Source: Geobacillus thermocatenulatus
Lineage (GTDB): Bacteria > Bacillota > Bacilli > Bacillales > Anoxybacillaceae
Length of the DNA stretch: 64,000 nt
Assembly: GCF_002217655.1 (NCBI RefSeq)
Contig: NZ_NEWK01000002.1
Coordinates: forward strand, 1,117,164 to 1,181,163
Direction: 5' to 3'
Under the pieces are notes generated by a model, which did no database searches, was not told the origin of the DNA, and worked only from the letters and a program-made list of their open reading frames with translations. Below are positions 17,016-25,238 of this stretch, piece by piece; position 1 is the first letter of the stretch, and each line of letters starts with the position of its first letter. A program made the translations under genes and the position numbers.

Positions 17016-17394
17016 TCTTTCTTGATGAAATCGTGTATTGATCATGAACGATTCCGACTAAATCCCATGTTTCACCTTAATAAAGGAAGTTCGATTTTCG
17101 TCAAAACAATGCTGCTGTCGGGGTTAACATGACCGTACGGGCTAAAACGCACTCTTCCTAGATGGACGTAAAGCGACAATGACACAAAACGTGATGTTCA
17201 AATTTCTACAAATCATTTATAATATGAATGGGAAACGATGATCCTCGTTTGTTCTGCGCTACAATCCCATCCCTTTCCTCAACCACTTACTCTACACGCT
17301 CGTTTCCCCAGTTCTCAAAAGAAAGGAGCGATTCACCACCACACGCTTTTTCTTTCAGGGCTACTATATATCTTAGTAGAAGGGAGGATTTTCC
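17016..17394. other. Intergenic region upstream of the coiled-coil repeat gene
   Basis: About 380 bp with no supportable gene. AGAAGGGAGGATTTTCC at its end is the ribosome-binding site of the next gene. No repeat or box stood out. Confidence 0.4.
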
Positions 17395-18246
17395 TTGGAA
17401 GCGATATTGAACCAAATTTTGGACAAGCTCCAAATGATCGAACATGAAGTAAGCGATATCAAAACAAATATGGCAACGAAACAGGAACTCAAAGAAGTGA
17501 AGCAAAACTTCACAACAGAGCTTGAGGGTATTAAAACCAACATGGCAACGAAACAAGAACTTGAAGAAGTGAAGCATAGTTTCACAAAAGAGTTCGAAGA
17601 CATCAGAGCCAACATGGCCACCAAACAGGAGCTCGAAAAAGTAAAACAAAGCTTCTCAAAAGAACTAGAAGATATTAAAGCTAACATGGCCACCAAGCAA
17701 GAACTTGAAGACATTAAAGCCAGCATGGCCACCAAGCAAGAACTTGAAGACATTAAAGCCAACATGGCTACCAAGCAAGAACTTGAAGAGATCAAAGCCA
17801 GCATGGCCACCAAGCAAGAACTTGAAGACATTAAAGCCAGCATGGCCACCAAGCAAGAACTTGAAGACATTAAAGCCAGCATGGCCACCAAGCAAGAACT
17901 TGAAGAGATCAAAGCCAACATGGCTACCAAGCAAGAACTTGAAGAGATCAAAGCCAACATGGCCACCAAGCAAGAACTTGAAGAGATCAAAGCCAACATG
18001 GCCACCAAACAGGAGCTTGAGGACGTAAAGAACAACCTAATGAAAGAATTAGATCATGTCAAAGCCAATATGGTCACGAAGCAAGAGTTTGTTCTCGTCC
18101 AGCAAGCAGTGCTTGAAACAAATGAAATCGTTAAGAAAATAGAACAAACCATGGAAAAGCACGAACGGATTTTAGACCTTCTTTCTAGGCGTTCGATTGA
18201 ACAAGAAGCGGCAATTTCCAGCATTCGTCTTATTAAGACAACATGA
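17395..18246 (+). CDS. Long coiled-coil protein with 13 MATKQEL repeats
   Basis: 283 aa from a TTG start just after AGGGAGG. The sequence is almost wholly helical and charged. The motif MATKQEL (one copy MVTKQEF) occurs 13 times, first spaced 24 residues apart, then 13 residues apart in a near-identical block. The C-terminal ~65 residues (VLVQQAVLETNEIVKKIEQ...) are non-repetitive. Repeats of this kind resemble Bdr-type or phage-linked coiled-coil proteins. No signal peptide or membrane helix is visible, so it is probably cytoplasmic. Function unknown; the copy number probably varies among strains. Confidence 0.75.
   Translation: MEAILNQILDKLQMIEHEVSDIKTNMATKQELKEVKQNFTTELEGIKTNMATKQELEEVKHSFTKEFEDIRANMATKQELEKVKQSFSKELEDIKANMATKQELEDIKASMATKQELEDIKANMATKQELEEIKASMATKQELEDIKASMATKQELEDIKASMATKQELEEIKANMATKQELEEIKANMATKQELEEIKANMATKQELEDVKNNLMKELDHVKANMVTKQEFVLVQQAVLETNEIVKKIEQTMEKHERILDLLSRRSIEQEAAISSIRLIKTT
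17686..17997 (+). repeat. Eight tandem 39-bp in-frame repeats
   Basis: Eight units of 39 bp (13 codons, MATKQEL plus E[D/E]IKA[N/S]) follow one another from the ATG at 17686 to 17997 with only a few base changes. They look recently amplified compared with the 24-codon spacing upstream. Confidence 0.85.
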
Positions 18247-18510
18247 GCAAGGAGGAAGCATCTCTCCTTGCCTTTCTGAGGTGCGGCCGCCTTTATAGTA
18301 GAAGAAACATCTCCATCGGAATGCGTTCGACCATTTCGTAAACTACATGAGCCATATGATCCACTGGAATGATATTGGTGGCCACGTGAGGTTATCCATG
18401 GTACACTCTTCAAAAGTATGATGATGTGTCATAAAAGAACCACTCTTTTTCCGGTGATAGTGGCTATGGCGACTCTATTCTGCCAGAAAACGAACGATTC
18501 TCTTCAGTAT
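18247..18510. other. Intergenic region before norB terminator
   Basis: A short imperfect hairpin, GCAAGGAGG...TCTCCTTGC, follows the coiled-coil gene (about 18245-18272) and may terminate it. Nothing else is supportable in this 264-bp stretch. Confidence 0.35.
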
Positions 18511-18564
18511 AAAAAACGGGGCGAATCCCAAAACGCATTCGCGATTTGGGCCAGCCCCGTTTTG
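18511..18564 (-). terminator. Terminator of norB
   Basis: On the minus strand AAAACGGGGC pairs with GCCCCGTTTTTT around a partly paired loop (CCCAAATCGCGAATGCGTTTTGGG), directly after the norB stop. Confidence 0.75.
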
Positions 18565-18565
18565 G

Positions 18566-20929
18566 TTATTCTTCCTCCGCCAAATTCGCCACCGGCAGCT
18601 CTTCCCCTTCGCCGTGAGTTGGCTTGCGCAAATGGAACATCGCTTTGATGGCAAAGACAAGCAAGGCGGCGACGCCGATTAAGAAGATCGTATCCGGAAC
18701 GAAGCGGACAAGCAGCAAATTTTGTACGACGTCTTGTTGCAAGAACGAAGGCGAACGGGACGCCCAATAGCCGTGTTCAAACGCTTCTTTGATTTGCAAT
18801 ATCCCCACCGGGAGAAGCGTGATGAGCACCATGCCAGCCAGGCCGATGTTCAGCATCCAGCATGAGAACTTCAGCCATTTGTCGTTCCACGCTTCCGGTT
18901 TGACGATGTTGCGAAGCGAGTAAAGGAGCACGGCAATCGCAAACATGCCGTACACACCCATCATCGCCGCGTGTCCGTGGGTCGGCGTTAAAAATTGCCC
19001 ATGTTCAAAGTAGCTGACCGCCGGCAAGTTGATGAGGAAGCCGAGCACCCCGGCGCCGACCAAGTTCCAAATGGCGGTCGAAATTAAGAACCAGAACGTC
19101 GCTTTATACGGAAAGCTGACCCCGCCGTCGCGCATCATTTTATATTGTTCGTACGCTTCTAAAATAAGGAGCGTAAGCGGAATGACCTCGAGCGCCGAGA
19201 ACACCGCGCCAAGAGCGATCCAAATTTCCGGCGAACCGTTGTAATAATAGTGGTGGCCGATGCCGATCACACCGCTGCCCAACAAAATCGTAAATTGGAA
19301 GTACAGCGCTCTGACCGTCGATGTTTTCGTCACCAGCCTCATTTGTACAAGCAAAAACCCGATGACGACAACGGCAAACACTTCAAAAATGCCTTCGACC
19401 CATAAGTGGATGATCCACCAACGCCAAAAATCCGCCATCGTAAAGTTTGTGTCCGGTTGGATAAAGAACGCGAAGATGTAAAAGAACGGAACGGCGATGG
19501 CCGAGTAAAACAGCAAGTGGATGAGCCCGCCTTTGTCGCGTTCTTGCTTCAGCCCGCGCTTGACGCCGCGGAAGACGATAAACAACCAAAGGAGCATGCC
19601 CACGACTAAAACGATTTGCCAAACGCGTCCCAGCTCAATGTATTCCCAACCTTGGTGGCCAAACAGGAACCATTCGTTTCCTAAATAGCCGTTGACGCCA
19701 AGCCATTGGCCGATCGTGCTGCCGCCGACAAGGACGACAAGCGCCCAGAAGAGCAGATCCACAAGCAGCCCTTGCTTTTTCGGCTCTTGCCCGCCGACAA
19801 GCGGCGCGATGAAAATCCCCATGCCAAGCCAAGCGGTCGCAATCCAGAAAATCGCCAGCTGCAAGTGATACCCTTTGGCGATGTTAAACGGCAACAAGTC
19901 ATGAATCCATTTGATGCCAAAGAAACTGTCCGGCTCGGTGTAATAGTGGGCGAGCAACGCCCCGAACATCGTTTGCACGAAGAACAGTGCCGCGACGACA
20001 ACGAAATATTTACCCGCTTTCACTTGCGAAGCGGTGAGCGGCTGCCGCCGCAAGTCGATGACCGGAAACTTCCCTTCTGCATACGCTTCTTGCATGCTTA
20101 ACTGATAGCGGTGGAACACGTACAAAATGATCCCGATGAACAAAATCAAAATCGTGACGCTCGCGCCGCTCCACCATACCGCGGAAAACGACATCGTATT
20201 GCCGGCGTCTTCATAGTACGGCCAGTTGTTCGTGTATGTGATCTTGTCTCCAAGTCTTGGCGTGCTCGACAGCCAAGCCGTCCAGAAGAAAAAGTCGGCA
20301 ATTTGCCTGATTTGATCGCCCTCGGCGACCCAAGCGCGATCCGCTTTGGGCATATCCGCTTCTTTAATTAATCCTTTTTTCAATCCCCAGCCGTCGCCAT
20401 TTGTGAAGACATCGCGGTAGTAGTCGCGCACTTTTTCCAACCCGTATACTTGCGCATCCGTCAGGACGAGAACATCCGTAACCGGGTTGTAGCGGTTTTT
20501 CCGCATTTCGTTGATGACTTGTTCGCGAATGACTGCTTTCTCATCAGCTGTTAACTCGGAAAACGGTTTGTTGTATTTCTCTTTTGCCTTGTAGTCTTGC
20601 ATGCCTTCCGTGTAAATTTTGAGCGCTTCCGCCGTATAGTCCGGCCCCATATACGACCCGTGGCCAAGCACGGTGCCGTAATCCATCAGCCCGTATTTTT
20701 GGAAGACGGCCTGCCCGCCGATAATCGTTTCTTTCGTCATCAGCACTTTGCCGTCTTCACTGCGCACTTCCTTCGGCCTCGGCGCCATTTCTTTAAAAAT
20801 CCAATACCCGCCGACAAGCAGGACGGTAAAGCTAATCAAAATGGTGAAAACGAGAATCGACTTGAGAAAACTGTTGGTCGTTTGCCGCCCCGGCCGCATG
20901 TTGGGGCGAACGGATCGATGAACTTCCAT
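18566..20929 (-). CDS. norB: Quinol-dependent nitric oxide reductase (qNOR)
   Basis: 787 aa. Reduces 2 NO to N2O with menaquinol electrons in the cytoplasmic membrane. The ATG at 20929 lies 8 bp after AAGGAGG. A first helix (ILVFTILISFTVLLVGGYW) leads into a ~170-residue extracytoplasmic domain that replaces NorC, then about 12 helices of the haem-copper oxidase superfamily. Metal-binding histidines are visible in GYHLQLAIFWIATA, WIIHLWVEGIFEVF (with the catalytic Glu), GIGHHYYYNG and THGHAAMMGVYGMF. It removes the NO made by NirK. Possible FNR control from a degenerate box upstream. It is divergent from the Crp/Fnr gene at 21163. Confidence 0.95.
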   Translation of the reverse strand: MEVHRSVRPNMRPGRQTTNSFLKSILVFTILISFTVLLVGGYWIFKEMAPRPKEVRSEDGKVLMTKETIIGGQAVFQKYGLMDYGTVLGHGSYMGPDYTAEALKIYTEGMQDYKAKEKYNKPFSELTADEKAVIREQVINEMRKNRYNPVTDVLVLTDAQVYGLEKVRDYYRDVFTNGDGWGLKKGLIKEADMPKADRAWVAEGDQIRQIADFFFWTAWLSSTPRLGDKITYTNNWPYYEDAGNTMSFSAVWWSGASVTILILFIGIILYVFHRYQLSMQEAYAEGKFPVIDLRRQPLTASQVKAGKYFVVVAALFFVQTMFGALLAHYYTEPDSFFGIKWIHDLLPFNIAKGYHLQLAIFWIATAWLGMGIFIAPLVGGQEPKKQGLLVDLLFWALVVLVGGSTIGQWLGVNGYLGNEWFLFGHQGWEYIELGRVWQIVLVVGMLLWLFIVFRGVKRGLKQERDKGGLIHLLFYSAIAVPFFYIFAFFIQPDTNFTMADFWRWWIIHLWVEGIFEVFAVVVIGFLLVQMRLVTKTSTVRALYFQFTILLGSGVIGIGHHYYYNGSPEIWIALGAVFSALEVIPLTLLILEAYEQYKMMRDGGVSFPYKATFWFLISTAIWNLVGAGVLGFLINLPAVSYFEHGQFLTPTHGHAAMMGVYGMFAIAVLLYSLRNIVKPEAWNDKWLKFSCWMLNIGLAGMVLITLLPVGILQIKEAFEHGYWASRSPSFLQQDVVQNLLLVRFVPDTIFLIGVAALLVFAIKAMFHLRKPTHGEGEELPVANLAEEE

Positions 20930-20962
20930 ATGAGACAACCTCCTTCTCGTTTGTTCGCCCCC

Positions 20963-21006
20963 ATTGTAGCGTGCTGAACCGAGGACGGTTTGTGAGCCGG
21001 GGCAAA
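20963..21006 (-). promoter_or_regulatory. Candidate norB promoter with a degenerate FNR box
   Basis: TACAAT at 20968-20963 (minus strand) lies 30.5 bp from the centre of TGTGA-GCCGGG-GCAAA (20991-21006). One half-site is perfect and the other weak. Confidence 0.45.
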
Positions 21007-21013
21007 TGTCGAC

Positions 21014-21056
21014 TATGATTTATATCACAGCTTCAACATGTGAGAATTTATACAAT
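21014..21056 (+). promoter_or_regulatory. FNR-dependent promoter of the second Crp/Fnr gene
   Basis: TATGA-TTTATA-TCACA (21014-21029, centre 21021.5) precedes -10 TACAAT (21051-21056) by 29.5 bp. The mRNA would start near 21063, about 100 bp before the start codon. Confidence 0.7.
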
Positions 21057-21162
21057 GAAGGCAGAAGGCGCCGAACGGCGCGGTTTTTCAAAAAAGAAAA
21101 AGCATCGATGCCCCATTGGCAGCTGCCACACGTTTGTCACATTTCCAAAGGAGAGAACGCCA

Positions 21163-21854
21163 TGGCGAACCATTGGATGAAAGATCGCTTAAAATCCGTT
21201 CCGTTGTTTCGCGAATTGTCCGATTACGAGCTCGACTCGCTCATCGCCATTTCCCACGTGCGCGTCTACAAACCGCGGACGTTCGTCTTTATGCAAGGCG
21301 ACCCGCTCGAGCGCGTCTATTTCATTCATTCGGGCACGGTGAAAATTTACAAAACCGACTTAAGCGGAAAAGAACAAATCGTCTCGATTTTGCAGACGGG
21401 AGAAATGTTTCCGCACGCCGGCTTTTTCTTGAAAGGCACCTATCCGGCCCACGCCGAGGTGGTCGAAGAAGCGACATTAATCGCGATCCCGATCCACGAT
21501 TTCGAACAAGTGCTGATGGCCAGTCCTGAGCTATGCATGAAACTGTTCCGCGTCATGGGCGAAAAAATCGTCGACTTGCAAAACCGGCTTGAGGCGCAAG
21601 TGCTCCATAATACGTACGAACAAATCGTGCTTCTCTTATTGCGGTTGACGCGCACGAACGCCGTCAAACAAGGGAAATGGCACCGTCTCACCGCCCATGT
21701 GACGAACCGCGAGCTGGCCAACATGATCGGCACCGCCCGGGAAACGGTGAGCCGCACGTTGAGCCAGCTGAAACGAAAAGGGCTGATTGATGTCGATGAA
21801 CACGGCTTTTATTTGATCGATCAGGAGGGGCTTGAGCGCGAAATCTTTTTCTAA
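21163..21854 (+). CDS. Crp/Fnr-family regulator without an Fe-S cluster
   Basis: 230 aa. The N-terminal cNMP-like beta-roll (FMQGDPLERVYFIHSGTVKI) and dimer helix lead to a winged helix with TNRELANMIGTARETVSRTL as the recognition region. Only one cysteine is seen, so it is not an FNR-type oxygen sensor. The position between norB and the DUF2249/12-TM operon suggests an NO or redox responsive regulator comparable in role to NnrR/DNR. Its ATG at 21163 follows AAAGGAGAGAACGCC. Its promoter has an FNR box, which suggests a cascade: Fnr to this regulator to NO genes. Confidence 0.85.
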
Positions 21855-22021
21855 TCCCCTTTTGTCTAAAATGCGGCTCATCATGGAAATGGGGATGAAT
21901 GCCGCTCTTGCCCCCACTTGAGAGCCAGATGGCGAGGAAATGATTGGACATCGCACATTCAGAACAAACCATCCATCTTTTTCGAGCCGGTGGTAGGCAC
22001 ATCGTGTTCCGACCGCGGGGT

Positions 22022-22068
22022 TGTGAGCTATATCACAACATTCAACAATGAAAATGATTATCATAATA
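22022..22068 (+). promoter_or_regulatory. FNR box plus overlapping Fur-like box, DUF2249 operon promoter
   Basis: TTGTGA-GCTATA-TCACAA is centred at 22029.5 and a -10 TATCAT lies at 22059-22064, 29.5 bp away. GAAAATGATTATCATAATA (22050-22068) matches 16 of 19 bases of the classical Fur consensus and covers the -10. Confidence 0.7.
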
Positions 22069-22088
22069 GCAAAAAGGAGGGAATGTGG

Positions 22089-22322
22089 ATGGCCACAACG
22101 ATTGAACTCGATGTACGCGAAGATTTGCGGCAAAAGCGGGAGCCGTTTGAAAAAATTATGAACGCCATCAAGCCGCTCAAACCGGGTGATACGTTCATTT
22201 TGCACGCTCCATTCAAGCCGCTGCCGTTGTTTCCGATTATGAAAGCGAAAGGATTTACGTATGAAGTGGAACAAATCGAAAAAAAACATTGGAAAGTAAC
22301 GTTTGTGAAGCAGGGGGGATGA
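22089..22322 (+). CDS. DUF2249 protein, first gene of the NO-linked operon
   Basis: 77 aa with one DUF2249 domain (FEKIMNAIKPLKPGDTFILH...FKPLPLFPIMKAKGF). The ATG at 22089 is 8 bp downstream of AAGGAGG; the ATG at 22083 is too close. It heads an operon with a second DUF2249 gene 3 bp on, a 12-TM protein and a DUF59 protein. Two DUF2249 proteins of different sequence in one operon suggest that they act as a pair or on different partners. Function not established. Confidence 0.85.
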   Translation: MATTIELDVREDLRQKREPFEKIMNAIKPLKPGDTFILHAPFKPLPLFPIMKAKGFTYEVEQIEKKHWKVTFVKQGG

Positions 22323-22325
22323 CCG

Positions 22326-22535
22326 ATGATCCTCGATAACCGCGGACTCGAGCCGCCGCAGCCGATGATGCGGACGCTCGCTGCCCTCGCGAAGCTGAAT
22401 CCTGGGGAGACGCTGACGATCATTAACGACCGCCGCCCGATGTTTTTGTACGAACAGCTTGACGAGCTCGGTTACCAACACGAGACGGTCGCACGCGAAG
22501 ACGGAAGCTTTGAAATCCGCATTACGAAAGGATGA
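22326..22535 (+). CDS. DUF2249 protein, second gene of the operon
   Basis: 69 aa. The domain begins with DNRGLEPPQPMMRTLAAL and continues LNPGETLTIINDRRPMFLYEQL. The ATG is 3 bp after the previous stop and its own stop overlaps the start of the 12-TM gene (ATGAGC), so translation is coupled. Sulfur- or metal-carrier activity has been suggested for the fold, which would fit with the DUF59 protein downstream; this is inference. Confidence 0.85.
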   Translation: MILDNRGLEPPQPMMRTLAALAKLNPGETLTIINDRRPMFLYEQLDELGYQHETVAREDGSFEIRITKG

Positions 22536-23782
22536 GCAGCGTGTTTCCTACTCGCACGGGGACGGAAACAGACGTCCGTCTGCCGTTTTCGTTTATCATG
22601 TTCGCCGTGTTGGCGTTCGCCGCCTCGCAGCTTTTGCTGCTTTGGGCCGTTCCTGCCCTTAGCAGCGGCGCGTTCCGGCTGCCGCTCGTCTGGGCGGCGG
22701 CCCACCTCGGCTTGCTTGGGTTCGCCTTAATGACGGCCATGGGGGCGATGTACCAGCTCGTTCCCGTCGCCTTTTTGACACCGATTTGGAGCGAGCGGCT
22801 CGGTTTTTGGCAGTTTGCCGTGACAGCCGTCGGCATCGTTGCGTTTGCCGTGAGCCTGGCGGCGGCGCCAAAGCGAGCGTTCCTCCCAGGCTTGCTTCTG
22901 CTTTTTGGCATCGTGCTATTTGTCTGGCAAATGGCGATGACGTTGAGACAACAAGAAACGAAAACCGTCATGACGCTGTTTGTCGCCACATCGCTGTTGT
23001 TTTTGCTGCTGACGGGCGCCGCCGGGGCATTGCTTGCCTTTCACTTTTTCGCCGCCACGGGCGCCAACCACCACGAAGCGGTGTTCGGGCTGCACGTGCT
23101 GTTCGGGCTGTGCGGCTGGTTTACGCTGCTCATTATGGGCTTTTCGTACAAAATGGCGCCGATGTTTTCGCTCGCTCACAGCTTTTCGATGCGGCCGGCG
23201 CGCTACGTCTATGCGCTGTACATCAGCGGGATTGCGGCGGCGTTCGCCAGCTTATTCTTGCGAAGCCACGCATGGCTTGCAGCCGGTGCAGCCTTGCTCA
23301 TGAGCGGATTCGTTGTTTTCGCCTCGCATATCCGCGCCATTTTGCAAAAGCGGATGAAAAAAACGCTTGACCGCCCGTTCCGATTTTCCTTGGCGGCGGT
23401 GGCCATCGGCCTTGCGCTGCACGTTGCCGCCTTTGCCGCCATTGTTGTCGGCAGCGGACGGTGGCTTGGCATCATTGTGTATCTATTCATTGTTGGCTGG
23501 ATCGTATTTAGCATCATCGGCTATTTGTTTAAAATCGTGCCGTTTTTATGGTGGACGCACCGCTACAGCGAAAAAGTCGGCCAACAACACGTGCCGACGT
23601 TAAAGCAAATGATGAACGAGCGGGCCGTCGCCGTTCAATGCCGCCTATGGCTTGCCGCCCTCTCGCTGGCGGCCGTGGCGCTTGCTGTCGCGAGCGTGCC
23701 GCTGTTGGCCGTCGCTCAAACGCTGCTGGCTGGATTAAGCATCGCCTTTGCCGGCACGATGTTAGCAGTTTTCCGAAAATAA
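22532..23782 (+). CDS. 12-TM membrane protein, haem-copper-oxidase-like/NnrS-like
   Basis: 416 aa with about twelve helices. Several helices carry histidines that could bind haem or copper: WAAAHLGLLGFALMT, HHEAVFGLHVLFGLCGW, ALHVAAFAAIV and LWWTHRYSE. The helix-2 pattern H..LLGF and the paired His resemble reduced haem-copper oxidase subunit I proteins and NnrS. The start ATG at 22532 overlaps the preceding gene. It shares the operon with DUF2249 and DUF59 genes under FNR and possibly Fur control. A role in NO resistance, haem trafficking or maturation is plausible; not proven. Confidence 0.7.
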   Translation: MSSVFPTRTGTETDVRLPFSFIMFAVLAFAASQLLLLWAVPALSSGAFRLPLVWAAAHLGLLGFALMTAMGAMYQLVPVAFLTPIWSERLGFWQFAVTAVGIVAFAVSLAAAPKRAFLPGLLLLFGIVLFVWQMAMTLRQQETKTVMTLFVATSLLFLLLTGAAGALLAFHFFAATGANHHEAVFGLHVLFGLCGWFTLLIMGFSYKMAPMFSLAHSFSMRPARYVYALYISGIAAAFASLFLRSHAWLAAGAALLMSGFVVFASHIRAILQKRMKKTLDRPFRFSLAAVAIGLALHVAAFAAIVVGSGRWLGIIVYLFIVGWIVFSIIGYLFKIVPFLWWTHRYSEKVGQQHVPTLKQMMNERAVAVQCRLWLAALSLAAVALAVASVPLLAVAQTLLAGLSIAFAGTMLAVFRK

Positions 23783-23804
23783 GCGAATGAGGAGGAAAAA
23801 AACG

Positions 23805-24107
23805 ATGGATGTCCGCGAACTTGCCATGCAACAGCTGAAAACGGTCATAGATCCGGAGCTTGGCATTAACGTTGTCGATTTAGGATTGATTTATGACTTA
23901 AAAATCGCAGGCGGCCAGATCGATGTCCTGATGACGCTCACGACCCCGGGCTGCCCGCTTCACGACTCGATCGCCGGCGGCGTCAAACGGGCGCTCGAAC
24001 AAATCGACGGCGTCCGCGACGTGCGTGTGCAAGTGACATGGAACCCACCATGGACGCCGGAGCGGATGAGCGAAGAAGCGCTCCGGCAGCTTGGGCATTT
24101 TTCCTGA
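23805..24107 (+). CDS. DUF59/MIP18 (SufT/PaaD-like) Fe-S assembly protein
   Basis: 100 aa, a single DUF59 domain: VIDPELGINVVDLGLIYDL and the conserved TTPGCPLHD with the active Cys, then VTWNPPWTPERMS. Such proteins assist insertion or maturation of iron-sulfur centres. The ATG at 23805 follows GAGGAGGAAAAAAACG, 22 bp after the 12-TM gene, so it is the last gene of the NO operon. It may repair Fe-S clusters damaged by NO. Confidence 0.88.
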   Translation: MDVRELAMQQLKTVIDPELGINVVDLGLIYDLKIAGGQIDVLMTLTTPGCPLHDSIAGGVKRALEQIDGVRDVRVQVTWNPPWTPERMSEEALRQLGHFS

Positions 24108-24129
24108 AACGGTCCCCATCCCTTTTTCG

Positions 24130-24160
24130 CCGTTCGCCCGCGTTGGGCGGGCGGTTTTTC
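24130..24160 (+). terminator. Terminator of the DUF2249-DUF59 operon
   Basis: GC-rich hairpin CGCCCGCGTTGGGCGGGCG followed by GTTTTTC about 25 bp after the DUF59 stop. Confidence 0.7.
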
Positions 24161-24289
24161 GCTGTTCTGCGGCGCGAGACACTCCCCCGCTCCTTATTTT
24201 TTGTATAATGAAAAAACGAGAACCGTCACTGGGCTATTCAAAAGAAAAACGAATCGAGGCCGCGAATCATATACCAAGAGGTGAGAGCG

Positions 24290-24686
24290 ATGTTTGCCAA
24301 AATCGACGAGCTGAAACAACGGTTGGATGCGTTGCGCCCTTTGCCTCTAGGGAATGAATCGATTGTTTTCTTGGTATGAAACGAATCAATATGCTCTTCA
24401 TCCAATCGAACTGGCGGCTCGTTTCCATTTTCAGCTCGTATCCATTCATCCATTTGCTGACGGAAACGGACGAACCACCCGCTTACTGATGAATTTCATT
24501 TTCATGCAGCATGGCTATCCGCCCGCTATTGTGAAAACAAATCCAGAGCAGCGCCGGAAGTATTACGAAGCGCTGGAAAAAGCGAGCGTCGAAGGCGAGG
24601 CCACTCCGTTCATTCAACTGATCGCCGCATGTGTCGAAGAAAGCTTGCGCCACTATTTGCACGCGTTAGGGATGGAGGACGAATGA
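24290..24686 (+). pseudogene. Fic-domain protein with an internal deletion
   Basis: The ATG at 24290, after GAGGTGAGAGCG, starts a typical Fic N-terminus (MFAKIDELKQRLDALRPLP), but after about 19 residues the reading shifts and resumes in another frame as [18 protein letters not shown], leading to the intact catalytic motif HPFADGNGR and a C-terminal helix bundle to 24686. The N-terminal inhibitory helix and the first half of the Fic core, about 100-130 codons, are missing. An AMP-transferase could not fold from this. An intact, different Fic protein is at 31.2 kb. Confidence 0.75.
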
Positions 24687-24700
24687 AACAGCGCAAAACG

Positions 24701-24738
24701 AAAAAGACACGGAAGTGAACATGATTCCGTGTCTTTCT
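24701..24738. terminator. Bidirectional terminator
   Basis: AAAGACACGGAA-loop-TTCCGTGTCTTT (24703-24736) flanked by A- and T-rich bases, between the convergent fic remnant and the small membrane protein gene. Confidence 0.75.
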
Positions 24739-24769
24739 TGCTCCAATTCTCCGGTTGGCGTTTGATCGG

Positions 24770-25015
24770 CTATTCAAGCAACACATTCCACAACCATGCC
24801 ATCAAAGGAACGATGACCAAAAAGGCCAAGGCGATGCATCCGACATATCGAATCCACCGGGGAAATCCTCGCCAATCGAGAGCTTCCCGCTTCATCGGCC
24901 CTCCCGCGGCGATCCGATCCACCTGTTCGGTCGGCGAAAACACCCGGTCGTCCATCCGTTGAATCTCTTCTGTCCGTTGCGTTTCATGCCTCTCTTCTTC
25001 TCGAGATCCCTTCAT
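24770..25015 (-). CDS. Small single-TM protein, unknown function
   Basis: 81 aa from ATG 25015, behind GAGGGGGCGTC. About 55 charged residues (MKGSREEERHETQRTEEIQR...) precede one C-terminal helix (YVGCIALAFLVIVPLMAWLW). No family recognised. It is separated from cadA and followed by a clear terminator, which supports it as a real gene. Confidence 0.6.
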   Translation of the reverse strand: MKGSREEERHETQRTEEIQRMDDRVFSPTEQVDRIAAGGPMKREALDWRGFPRWIRYVGCIALAFLVIVPLMAWLWNVLLE

Positions 25016-25238
25016 GACGCCCCCTCTTCCCCATGATTTTCCTGAACAGGCCAAAACGTTTAACAGCCGCCATCGCAAACATTCGACCGAATCCGCTTTG
25101 CTGTTCTCCCCTTCATTATACCGCCTCTCGTTGTCAGAAAGACCTCTATTTTCCATACATTCCCACAAAGGAAGACAAATCCCCTCCTTCCTAAGTTGGA
25201 AAAGGGGCGGAAAACGGGGCGTTCGCTTCTTCCTCCTC

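Noticed and set aside
17686-17997. CRISPR-like array
   Set aside because: The 39-bp units are contiguous with no spacers and encode in-frame protein repeats.
17373-18035. Minus-strand frame of 220 codons with many SSSSCLVAMLALI repeats
   Set aside because: It is the complement of the 39-bp repeats of the coiled-coil gene; the + frame has the ribosome-binding site and a sensible composition.
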